64,000 nt of DNA from contig NC_069116.1 of the NCBI RefSeq assembly GCF_025612915.1, positions 36,995,090 to 37,059,089 of the forward strand. The letters are read 5' to 3'. The translations under genes and the position numbers were made by a program. The first letter of the stretch is position 1, and each line of letters opens with the position of its first letter. Shown piece after piece: positions 22,083-33,491 of this stretch. This stretch comes from Magallana angulata (lineage: Eukaryota > Mollusca > Bivalvia > Ostreida > Ostreidae). Below the pieces are notes generated by a model. That model was given only the letters and a program-made list of their open reading frames with translations, ran no database searches and had not been told where the DNA came from.

Positions 22083-24245
22083 AGTCTTTAGCTCACCAAA
22101 AAATACACTCTTTAAAACTCGTTGTGCGTATGGTTGTTGATAAAACTGATGCAAATTTAAAGGTTATAGGTAGAAAATTATAATTGTGCGTCGTGAACAT
22201 TCATGCATGTAAGAATACCTTAATTTTACTATACTTGCACAGAAGTTCAAAAGTGAAATGAAAATAGCGAACAGTTTACTATTAGTTATTCTACGTCTGT
22301 GCTGACAATGACCAAACGTAGTTTTAAAATCTGAGCAATTCCACAAATTCTCCGTTGAGGGAAGACAGTACCATTGCAACTCAGGTCTGCAATAGTAAGT
22401 TACACTGCTTAGTTATAATCAGACACGTGGCCTCAGCTCATGTGCACAACGAGACAAAAACGAGTCAATATTTGGTGCGTAGATTAACATGACAATACTT
22501 AAAAAATTGAGATTTCAACATTATTTGATTTGGGGAGAAAATCAAAGAAATTATTTTTTTAGCAAAAAAATATGGCTTATTCGTCGTGATTTCATATTTG
22601 CAGTTTTATAATTTTTACATATACAGAAACTTAATTAATTTTTATTTGCAAACTGATTGAAATTACTGCTAATTATGTCTTCGTTTGATTATAGTACGAC
22701 ATTAAGAAAGAAAGCCATGGCAAAAGTTCATATTAACATGTATAACATTGGCTCTCTTACAATTAGATTTACTGTAATTGTTTACATTAAAGATAGATAT
22801 GTTTATCAAAACGTCAAAAATGTTTTACCAATAACATTTCATTAACAAAACCATTAATTAACTATATTGTCTTTTTTTAACTACCCATAAGACCGTTTGA
22901 ACAGTACAATTAATGAACATGATTAAGAAAGTGAATCAGGCCTATTATCGTTATAAGAATTGATGATTTTAGGCGCATACCTTATCCATATAAATAGATA
23001 ATCACTTTGCTCAAAAAAGGAAGAATTAACTCTTGGTTTCTTTTTGAACGACCAGTATAGAATGTAGTCAATATACTACGTAGGGAGAGTCATTCCTGTA
23101 TTATCATATTATCCTATATCGTGGTTGACTGACTGCAAAGTTCACCCGGTAAACATTTCTATGTTTCAGGGATATTTATTTACTTACAAACTTTTTAAGA
23201 TTTACTAAAGTACCTTTTCCACAAGAGAATTGTGAAAGGGATTTTGAAATCTTAAACAAGCTATTTGAAATTCAGTTTTAAAATTCATGAAGTATGTTTA
23301 TGGACGATATGTACAGTTGGATTGACCTATTTTTGTACAGCATGTACCTAGAGAACTGTAACGAGATATTGAATCATACGTACAATTTCATTGCAATACT
23401 ACATATACATGTACAACAAGACAAGGCATCAATTTTTTCAATGATATTTTATTCAATAAATATTTCAATATTCCTTCAGAATGATAAATACAGCAATACA
23501 AACATACAAATCATATCTGGCAAAAAACAGCTGAAATTTTGATTGATATTTTGCATTTTAAAAATGTTGTCTTCCATGGACCAATACCCCCGCGTTATGC
23601 CGCAGTTTTTAAAAAAATGATAAACACGGCGAATTGCTAAGATTCAGATTTACGATATGACTCTAAATGCTTAGTGGGAGCTTTTGATGCATTGGATCAG
23701 ACCCAGGTAATGCTAGTATCATGAGATGGCCATCATCTTCTTCGAACGAGCTCGGGCCCGAGCCCTGGCACACAATCAGGTTATGGGGAAACCTTTGTAA
23801 TTGATATGCGGCCTCGACTTGACTAATGGTCTTATTCCTCGGGTTACTAGAAGTACTATGGATAACCCATGAAATAAGAATATGGCTTTGGACTTCAGCT
23901 GATTTTAACGGAGATGAACACAGCGTTAAGATTATGGCCAATCTTTGGACCCGGGTCTGGTCGTTTGTTTTGTAAGCGAACTCGGACAGTGATGTATGTA
24001 GGCAGAAAGACAGACAGGGGCAGAAAGACAGACAGACGGACATGGTGATTCCAGTATCCTTAGTAAATTCTCAATTTTCTTTGCAAAAGTTATACTGTTT
24101 CATCAAAACTATGGTATACCATGTAGCTTAAAACATTTAGATTTAAATAGGTAAAGCATCAAAACCAAGCTGAGAAGGATATAAAAATCTCAATAACATG
24201 TTTCAAACATTGTTGTAAAAAGCAGCTAGTTAAAAATAAACTTCA
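22083..24245. other. Intergenic, no gene seen
   Basis: This follows the Frizzled-PEBP stop codon and probably begins with its 3' untranslated region. The 126-residue frame at 23663-24043 (minus) begins in an AGACAGACAG-type simple repeat and has no domain. Others here are shorter still. I see no supported gene. Confidence 0.5.
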
Positions 24246-24694
24246 AAAATGTTACCTCGTTACCTCTTCAACAAAAAAGCACGGGTGAAAATGAGGGAAT
24301 GAACTACCCTCTTATATCCTTTCACCAACAAATCGTTACCAAAAATAGTTTTCACACATCTAATGATAAATACTATGCCAATGAAAGGCTCTCAAACGTG
24401 CAACAAAACTGTAGCATCTATATGCTAGGAAATTATTCATCTGATAAGTCATATTGCACCAAAATTAAAATAAAATGATCTTTACCTCTTAAACAAAAAA
24501 TCACGGGTGAAAATAAGGGATTGAAATACCCGCTTATATTGTTTCACCGAAAATCGTTATCAAAACTAATTATCACACATCTAATGCTAAATTCGGTGCC
24601 AATAAAAGGCTCTCAAATGTGCAAATCAACTGTAGCATTCATATGCATAGGAAATTAATTATCTGATGTCATATTGCACCAAAATACTAAATCG
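24246..24694. repeat. Tandem dimer of a unit of about 230 bp
   Basis: Two successive copies share TTACCTCTTNAACAAAAAA, CACGGGTGAAAAT, CACACATCTAATG, AAAGGCTCTCAAA and CATATTGCACCAAAAT in the same order, beginning near 24257 and 24480. It is a short satellite-like or duplicated element with no coding content, lying just past the 3' end of the TSSK gene. Confidence 0.7.
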
Positions 24695-24833
24695 GTTTTT
24701 TTTCAAAGTTCACGTTTAAAATTTCTTCATCTAAAAATAAACCCCAAGTACATATCAATCAAAACAAGATATGTATTGAAATTAGATTCCCCTTTCTATT
24801 CTATGAATGTTGCTTTCCTTCCTCGGAAGCTTT

Positions 24834-27528
24834 TTAGGGGTAGTGGATGACCACCTTGCGTCTGACGTGAGGGGGTGTGGATCGGCTGTAACTGGCAATG
24901 CTGCTCTCTGGCAGGCGGGTCTTCCTGCTGGTAGCAGAGGGCGGCTTGGGATTCCCCTGCAATCCATTACGTCCAGCTTTGACCATGGAGGCCTGGTTGT
25001 TGACAACCAAAGGGGGAAGAGGTTTCCTGTAGTAAAAAACATTAATTAAATTAACACTGTTATCAACCGTCTGATTATCATCTATATGTACTACTTTTAC
25101 ACTCCGAGTTTCTGTCACTTACTTGTCGCTAGCGGTGTCATTGTTGCCGTAGATCTCCATCAGGCGGTTGCGGCAGCTCCTGGCGCGCTCGGCGGGGGTC
25201 GGGTCCTGTTCCCTGACCACGGCTCTAGTTGGCTCTTTAAATTTTGGAGGCAATTCTGGTGACTGAAAAAATACACTCATATAACACTAAAGCCTCGCTG
25301 ACCTTCCATTTTAAGAACATATTGAACGATTTGTTTACAGATTTTTCATGTCAACAATATCACATACCACTTTCTTTAATACAGCGCAGCGTTCCTTCTT
25401 ATCAACCCCTCCCATCTTCTTCTTTGATGGATGGCTGCTGGTTTTCCCCTCGCTCTGGGAAACATTAGGAACCCTAACTTTGGTGCCAGGGTTCATAGCG
25501 GTTTCCTTCTGAGCGCTTTCATCCTTGAGGAAGATCAATCTTCGTCTCTGGGGTACGGCGGCCGACCTTGGTTTGGGCGGTGGATGGGGCTCTATATTCA
25601 GTAGGTCGCTTTTGATCGGTGGAGAAACGACCTTATTGTTTGCAACAGGCTTAGCACTAGCATAACTTTCCTTAGGTGGATTTTGAACAGCGCTGTTTTT
25701 CCTATGATCCACATTTGGCTGTGGCTGAGGTTGGGCGGCCGGGCGTTTGACTTTGTGTTGAGCAGCAACCACAATCTTTGCTGGAGAGGTTGCACGAGCA
25801 ACTGTAGCTTGCTGCCCACAAGCTGTGCATGCTGGACAAATAGCTTCCGGCTTTGGGTTGTCCTTAACAGCAGGATCGTGTTGTTTTCGTCCAATGAATG
25901 GCTTTTCGTTGCAGTGTTTCTTCTGAATGCGTTTCTCAACGACGTGATTTTGCTCCTGGACTTTACCGTTTTCTGTTTCCTTCTTGTCTGATTTTTTAGC
26001 TTCTTGCTCTGTTTCCAAAACCTACAAGAAAGCATCAATTCAGAATACATATCTTTACATCTATCAACGGATGGATATGTAAACATAGTATTTGATAACC
26101 ATTATTTGCGTAACATACCTTCTGTATCAACCAGAGTGGGACTTTTTTGCTAAAATCAGTGTCTTCTCCTTCTCGAATCCTCCTATCCAACATGGCCTCT
26201 ATCGCCTGCCTTGGGTTAGGACTTGTTTGAGCATTGGTGACCTTTGTCCTCTGCTTCCTGGTGGGTGAGCGGCGATGTGGGGGAGGGGAACCTTGTGGGT
26301 TGGCTTTCGCATCCACTGGCCATGTATTTGGGCGTTTGGGACTGTATTCTAAAATAAACATTCATTCTGTTAAATTAGAAAGAGCTGCAAGTTTTATTTT
26401 AGCTAACAATATAAATCAGACCAGTTAAGCACTTACGTCTGCGACTCTTCAGGAAGACTGTCTCTCCGGCCTCTTGGTTCAGAGTTACGGTTCCCGTGAC
26501 GGCCGTTTGTCTGTGTGCGAGTGTTTTGTAACACGCCGGTTGGGATTTCTGACCCGAGCTTTTCTTGACAGCAGCATTGTGTTTCTTTTTTTCTTCGGTC
26601 GAATTCACTGAAGGCTGTGTCATAAAATACAATAATTACAAATACAAGTCATGCATATAATATTAGAGTGTGGTGTCCAAATCACAACTCTCCTGCAGTC
26701 GTATTACCCACCTCCACCTGTGGACGGTTCAGCTGTCTGGGGATGGGTTTCTTCCCAGTCAGCCAGCAGTCTCTCAGCACTTCTCCAATATTAGGGCGAT
26801 TTTGTGGAGAAAACTGCAGCAATTTTCTTATCAACGTCATACATTCTGTTGAGAAAAGCAAAGACTTGAAGAGTTTTTGTTATTTTGTGGACCGTGATCA
26901 TTCCATCAAAAACAGATAATGGGAGGAAATCTTACCAAACGAAATGTTTCGTTCAAATCTCAGTCTTTGCATCTTCATCTCTTCCTCCATCTCTACTAGC
27001 TGCGCGTCATTGAATGGCAGACGACCATTAACCATTGCAAACAAAATGACCCCCCTACAGAAAAAATAATACATAATTGAATTTTTAGATTACACATTTT
27101 TTTTCATAGTCATGTATTGTCTGCTATCTTTAAGAATTGTAAATAAAAGAAACAAGTGTTTTCAATTTCAGCAAAAGACTTAAGCATTATACGTACAGAC
27201 TCCAGATGTCAGACCGGAAACCATTGTAGCCATTAGCTCGGATCACTTCCGGAGCTGTATACGCAAAGGACCCACACGATGTACTTAGCATTGTGTCTTT
27301 TTCATCATAACGATAAGAAAACCCGAAATCTGAAATGGTGTTTCATAGATAAATGTATCAAATTTATCTATTTTTCTTTTGTTCACATTTTTAAAATACT
27401 TTATTGAAAAGAAAAAAAAAGTTTCTTACCAGTCAATTTTAGATCACCGTTTTCATCTAGCAATACGTTTTCACATTTTATATCCCTGGAAGAAAAAAAA
27501 ACATTAAAGTATAAAGTATGCAAAAGCA

Positions 27529-27569
<41 letters not shown>

Positions 27570-30500
27570 TATCTAGGTAAACTTTACTTATCTTACCTGT
27601 GAACTACCCCAGCATTGTGGATATGCTGCACTGCGCTGCACAGCTGGGCGAACAGCCGCCTAGATTTCTCCTCTCCTATCCCCTTTTGGTTTTCTCCAAT
27701 GTGGCGATTTATAAGATCCAACAGATCGCCATTTGGACAGTAGTCCATCACGATGTACACATTATCTCGTGTGTTGATGGATTCAAAGACTCTCACCTAC
27801 ATACATGCACAAATTAGCTTTTTGTACTTGTTTAGAGTGTTTTATTTATAATCATTGACTAATTCACTTTACCGAGTTTCCAAATTGTCAAACTAACAAA
27901 TGGATAGACTTACCACGTTCTTATGTGGTTGAAGTTGGGAATGATTCTCCAATTCCCGAGGCAGAAACTTGGTGACGAATTCCTGGGCCACCGCTTGTTT
28001 GTTGACGACTTTTATGGCAACCTTTTGACAAAAAAATAAAATTACACATTTAAAATATAACATAAAAAAAACATGGGGCATGACATGTTGCAATTAGTGA
28101 TTACATAAAAACAGGATAAATGTTCATATACAGTAGGACAGTTTTGTATAGTAATATAATCATAATGGAATGATATTGTGCACATCTATGCATGTATCTT
28201 ACTGAATGAAAAACGGTGATTTTAATTTCACTAATGATGTTATGCTATACTATAGAATATAGTACACTATGATAGCGGCTACTTAGAGCTACATAATGTA
28301 TCTTTAATGCAGCTCAGTTACGTACTGTCATTCACTATATACAATAAACACCCCCCCCCCCAAAAAAAATTTCTTTCAAGTTTCAGACTGGCACTGCACT
28401 GGCGTCGGAAGCAAACTGAAAGGGGGGGGGGGGTAGACTAATCCTCAGAAATATTGAAAAAAAAAACCTAATGCCCAAAATCATGAAATTTCTAATCAGT
28501 GGGGGGTGGGGGGGGGGTGGGGGGGGGGGGGGTTAGTATGCTTATGACTCCAACTACTCAATATTTCCTGCGAGAAAAAGTGTGTGTGTGTGGGGGGGGG
28601 GGGGGGGGGGGGGGGGGCTGAACCCTCTATGATGCTATGTGCCTAATGGCTAGGTCTAACTTTGCAACCCCCCCCCCCCCCCCCCCGGTTCCGACGCCTA
28701 TGCACTGCAAATCACGGATTTCGTCCTATGTCAAAGTAATACCGTATCTTTGAAGTATATATAATAGTTATCTACTGTAAACTTAGTCTCACAAAAATAT
28801 GTATATTTTCATAAAAGATGAATATGATCAATATCTTTAATATTTAAAATTGCCTTCATATTATTATACCGAGCGCAGCGAGAGGCGGGCGAAGCCCGCC
28901 TCGCGAAGCGAGGATTAATGGTAACACGTATATATAAGAAAATCAGTGAAAAGTGAAAGTTGAATCGGGGGTACTAAGGCCAAAAAAAAATTCTTCCAGC
29001 CCTGGGCGCCGCCATCTTGGCAGCCATTTTGTTTTTAAAAAGTTAGTTCGATCATTGATTGATCGGTACTTATCCATGTTTGTTGCCCCTAAACTCGATT
29101 AAATAAGTTCCAGAGTTTCAATAGAAGGTAATTCGAATTATAAGAAATTAAAAGGGAAACCAGATAATTTTCAATAGTGCTTTAATCAAGAAACACGACT
29201 TGTTCTATGTATGTCCTATCAAGTTATCAGATGGAAAATAAAATATTAAGGTCAATTAACTGATCTTTTAGATACCGAATAAAGTATTTAATTTTATTAC
29301 AGCGACATTCATATGAATTAAATTGATGAACAATGAAAGAAGAAATAAAATACAAGTTCGGAATAACGTAACTCTCTTCGGCTATTTCCGAAGACAAAAC
29401 TTGAATGTTTTACGTCTAAAATATGACGTCATAATGTAGACTGAGCACGCGCCGTTTAGTTAAACTTCGGCTACTGATTTGAATAGGCAAACAGGCGGAT
29501 CCTACTGTGTGTGTTTCAAATAAATTTTATTCTACAAAAATCAAACTGCACTGTGTTAAATCTGCGCTCGGTCTAACGGTCACACCGTTTACATATTACC
29601 GAGCGCAGCGAGAGGCGGGCGAAGCCCGCCTCGCGAAGCGAGGATTAATGGTAACACGTATATATAAGAAAATCAGTGAAAAATGAGAGTTGATTCAGGG
29701 GTACTAAGGGCTAAAAAAATTTCTTCCAGCCCTGGGCGCCGCCATATTGGCCGCCATTTTGTTTTTAAAAAGTTAGTTTGATCATTGATTGACTGGCACT
29801 TATCGATGTTTATTGCTCCTAAACTCGATTAAAAACTTTCCAATGTTTCAATAGAAGGTAATTTAAATTTTAAAAAATTAAAGTAAAAAACAGATAAGTT
29901 TAAATAGTGCTTCAATCAAGAAATACGACTAGTTCTACGTATATCTTATCAAATTATCAGATGGAATATAAAAACATAAACATCAAGGAACTGATCTTTT
30001 ATATAGACACTGAATAAAGTATTCAATTTTCATTACCTGTAGTCGTGATGAATTAAATGAAAGAAGAAATAAAATTTTGTCGGAATCACGTAACTCTCTT
30101 CGGCTGTTTCCGAAGACAAAACTTGTACGTTTTACGTACGAGACATGACGTCATAATGTAGACTGAGCACGCGACGTTTAGTTTAACTTTTGCTAATGAT
30201 TCTAAAAGTAGGCGGATCCACTGTGTCCATTTCAAATAAATTGTTGTACAAATATCAAACTATACTGTGTTAAATCTGCGCTCGGTCCAACGGTCACACC
30301 GTTTACATATTAGTATAGTGCACTGAAACATTCGTTCAATGTGACTTGTCCACCATATAAAGGTTGCATTTCAATTGCCTTCGATCTTTTAAGGTATATG
30401 TTTATCAAACAGCGAACTTTAAATTACATTGCAATTAAGCTTTGCATTCAAGTTTGCTACATGTAACGTAACTCAGTTAAATTCAGTTCACTTCATACAT

Positions 30501-30893
30501 TATGTATATTATTTGAACCTTTTGAACTTAGACGACACTCATGATACAGTCTATATGTCAGAATCTATCTTTTCAGACTAGGGCCTAACTAATTATCTAA
30601 TGTTTATCAAATTTAACACATACCGTCAGAGCATTGGTAGTTTCCACCATATCTGCTAAGGCCTCATTCCGGGCCAATTTCTTGGCCATGACTTCGGCCA
30701 GCTTTACTTTGGCATAGGCTCCTTCGCCTACAGATTTGATCACACGATATCCGTGATGGTACAGTTCCGTTTTCACAGTATCCGTAGAAATATAGTTAGG
30801 ATCGCGAGGTGCGATTTCAAAGATGTGCACCTTTCTCGGAGCAGACTGTCCGCGCGCTTTCGCTCCCGCTCTATAGCGGTCTTCTGTCTTCAT
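24834..30893 (-). CDS. Testis-specific serine/threonine kinase (TSSK) family protein with long tail
   Basis: Twelve exons join with matching phases: 30893-30624, 28021-27914, 27796-27597, 27485-27430, 27329-27197, 27054-26936, 26845-26712, 26614-26437, 26348-26119, 26021-25368, 25262-25123 and 25026-24834, giving 804 residues. The kinase domain is at about 50-322: Gly loop GEGAYAKVK, VAIK lysine 94, PRELE glutamate, HRDIKCEN at 192-199, DFG at 212-214 and APE. The LPRE(L/I)E and RLxFER-type features are TSSK-like. TSSKs phosphorylate sperm proteins during spermatid maturation. There is an N-lobe insertion of about 20 residues between the Gly loop and VAIK. After residue 340 comes a basic, Pro/Lys-rich, probably disordered tail with a CPACTACG motif; mammalian TSSKs end near 270-370. 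The exon 7 donor could also be at 26718. All catalytic residues are present. Confidence 0.85.
27531..27568. repeat. (TC)n microsatellite in TSSK intron
   Basis: About 19 TC units in the intron between exons 3 and 4 of the TSSK gene. On the transcribed strand this reads GA and lies 29 bp after the donor site, a placement like the GA tract at 3101. Confidence 0.95.
28390..28705. repeat. Foldback of long G and C runs in TSSK intron 1
   Basis: Poly-G runs at about 28422, 28501-28532 and 28592-28617 and poly-C runs at about 28348 and 28669-28686 lie close together. GGCGTCGGAA near 28402 is the inverse of TTCCGACGCC near 28689, so the region is an inverted repeat whose arms hold homopolymer runs. 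G-quadruplex formation is possible. Confidence 0.6.
28868..29597 (+). mobile_element. Non-autonomous element with CRE, family M, copy 1
   Basis: It begins ACCGAGCGCAG and has the inverse CTGCGCTCGGT at 29562-29572, followed by a 3' tail with the hairpin AACGGT-CAC-ACCGTT. The left end carries a strong palindrome (GCGGGCGAAGCCCGC). A CRE TGACGTCA is at 29424-29431. No open frame. It is directly followed by a second copy of about equal length (period 730 bp) inside TSSK intron 1. Confidence 0.7.
29598..30313 (+). mobile_element. Non-autonomous element with CRE, family M, copy 2
   Basis: A tandem partner of the preceding copy, with the same ACCGAGCGCAG start, inverse end at 30276-30286, and terminal AACGGTCACACCGTT hairpin. 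The CRE is at 30146-30153. The two copies differ by scattered substitutions and small indels, so the duplication is not recent. Confidence 0.7.
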
Positions 30894-30961
30894 TTTCAGA
30901 TTCGCTCTATCTTACACAACAATGTCGCTATGTATGATTTCCCGAAATTCAATTAACATTA

Positions 30962-30991
30962 TGACGTCATGGATTTATGTGACGTCACGTG
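30962..30991. promoter_or_regulatory. Paired CREs upstream of TSSK gene
   Basis: Two perfect TGACGTCA palindromes at 30962-30969 and 30980-30987 lie 69 and 87 bp upstream of the TSSK start codon. The second overlaps the E-box CACGTG at 30986-30991. In mammals CREM acting on such sites drives spermatid genes. Use here is inferred from position. Confidence 0.55.
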
Positions 30992-33276
30992 TCATGGATA
31001 GTTGGGATAAAAGGGAGGTCTCGTTTTATATAAAATTTACATTTTTTTTATTATATTGTACACGAAACAAACAAACCCAAAAAAAAATGGGAAAAAAATA
31101 TTTGAGTTGAAATATAAATAAATATATGTCTTTATTGGCATAAAAAAATTGTGTTTCACGGCATCGATTTTTTAAATATTTTTTAAGCATAGGTGCTCAT
31201 TTACCCCCCCCCCCCCCCCCCCCCCCCATGAAGAAGCTCATACAGGGTTTGTAAAGAAAAAAAAAACTATCTTTTGAATTAAAAAAACAAAGACCTACAT
31301 TTGTTAAAAGGCCATATTATTATAAATCTTTCATTTTTCAGCTAAGGCTATCAAGATCTTTAGTAAAATTCTTGATCTGCACATATACAGTATATATCTT
31401 AAATATGCTTGAGATATTTTTTTTAATTCGTGGCAACGAAATAAAATTCGTTCCCACGAAATAAAGGTCGTGACAGATTTAATTTATCTTGACAGAAAAA
31501 CCTGATGGCATGAAAAATTAATGTCACTGTGCTCATTGTGAATCTTACATTTAAAAAATCAATTTAATTTTAAAGGTGGATATTTTATTTAAAAAATTAT
31601 TTGGAATTCAGTTCTATAGTTATTTAATAACACGTACAATAGTGTACCATATATAAATTTTGATATGATATAGCCTAGACTTGTATTTTACGTGCACACG
31701 TGAACATTACCGGGGTACCCGGTATAGTAATTATATAAAAAAAAATAACTTTAAATAACTATCTAGAAGACATATATTTTGCTATATTTTGCGTGTTATA
31801 AGATCTCTTGTAAAATGAATTTCTTAAATTTCTTTTTTATTTACGCGTTTTATTTCATGGATTCAAGTCCCAAATTATTGATTTTATCAGACGTCCATAT
31901 CAACATATAAGATAGGAACTAAGAAGTCCATTTCAGTATATCGTAAGAAGTTATATTTAGTTCTGCTCAATTTTCGGAAACGCAGGTATAGTATGTGTAC
32001 TAATACAAGTAGAAGGTTTTCCATTAGATAAAGTCAAACCCCTTTGCCTTCTTTGATATAGAAAATGATGGCTTGTAAAACGTATTATTATTGTATTCAT
32101 GCAAGTTATGAAGGTACAATGTAGCGACCATTGCAAAAAAAAACTTGTATATGTATACATATTTTTTTGTTCGTCAAATTGATTTATTTCTATGTAAAAC
32201 ACAGATCAGAACCACAGGCACCTAAGTTTATTGCATTGTTGTCGAAACAATTACAGAATTCGGTTTTCAAATGTCAGAGTTTCTGAATAAAACTATGAAA
32301 CAGCATGCATCCAACTTTGAAGTTGTGAGTCATGAATACAGTACTTTGTTTAAAAAGAATTACTCAATTGTACTTGTGGCATCATAAATTTGTGGATTTT
32401 TAGAAGGAACTAGCGTGTGTGGCTGATAATGAGCATTGATACCATGAAACAGAAGCAACATTGGCACAGCACCAGACGGTTCGAGGACCTACTTTGCATT
32501 CGCATTACCAGCCAGGTATATAGGACTGCTTTCTGTTTGACCCTTTTCAATTCAACAATTGTTTTTTTTTTTAAGATTCATGGCGAGATTGCATTTCAAC
32601 ATGTATTAGGTTTAAAAGATTTTCATTCTGATTCCCAGACATCTCGTAGCTACCCTGTACGCTAACATGTTAATATACATAATCAATTGCCTGTTTCAGC
32701 TGATATTGTGGTGGTTCAATTTTCGAAGTATTCGTTGGTTGTCCTCCCCCACGAATATGAAATGTGAAACCAACTGAGCTATTCAAACCTTAAAGGTGTA
32801 TCACGTATAATTACTAGTATGTAAACCACTACTTCTATAATACAAATAAGTTTAAAAACCTTTTGTAATTTTTTTGTTTATTTCGACCTAAGGGCAGGAT
32901 TGTCCCTAAAAATGCTATCTTAATTTATTCATTTGATCAAAACCTATCAAAATATTGATTTCTAGGCCAAAATTCATGCAGAAATAGACCATTTTACTGC
33001 AAAAATGATGTCAACTTTGAAGGTTAATTTAAGAATTACAATCGCAACATGCTAGGCTCTAAATGAAAATTCGAAAATTTTAGAAATATGTTCAGCAGAA
33101 AATATCAAATCAACTTTGTTTTTAACAGTGATTTCTTTCCGGTAAGAGGATTACCCCTATAGGTTAATTCTTTAGTTATGTACAAGTAATCCTTTACATA
33201 ACCCGCTATCGCGGGTTCTGTATTTTTTTTCCGCAATGTATTTTTAAAAAACATTATATTGTTTGAGTTGAATATG

Positions 33277-33326
<50 letters not shown>

Positions 33327-33491
33327 AACACAGCTATCATGAGTTTAGTTATTCCTTTGACCCGATATCTTAAAAAAGAGATGACATTCAATTGCAAATA
33401 TATTGAGTTTTATTAGGTTACCTTTCAATAGAATTACAAAAAACATGAGATATTCTAAATAAGGCTAAAGTTGATAGTTCTGATTCAGGAT
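30992..33491. other. Intergenic between TSSK and the C1q array
   Basis: It holds a poly-C run at 31204-31227 and a GA microsatellite at 33279-33324. A segment near 32095-32130 resembles one arm of the hairpin at 34374. No supported exon: the frames at 31957-32202 and 32417-32665 have no recognisable feature. Confidence 0.5.
33279..33324. repeat. (GA)n microsatellite
   Basis: About 23 GA units, 167 bp beyond the stop codon of C1q gene A. Confidence 0.95.

Noticed and set aside
23663-24043. 126-residue minus-strand frame
   Set aside because: It starts in an AGACAGACAG simple repeat, has no domain, signal peptide or matching splice partner, and its base use is like intergenic DNA.
24782-25049. 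Open frames on both strands over the last TSSK exon
   Set aside because: GC-rich shadows of the coding exon that ends at 24834.
25598-26086. Long alternative frame beside the TSSK tail exon
   Set aside because: It overlaps the true exon in another frame. Only the frame continuing the kinase keeps all exon phases.
28868-30313. Helitron assignment for family M
   Set aside because: There is a 3' hairpin, but no TC start, no CTRR end and no insertion between A and T.
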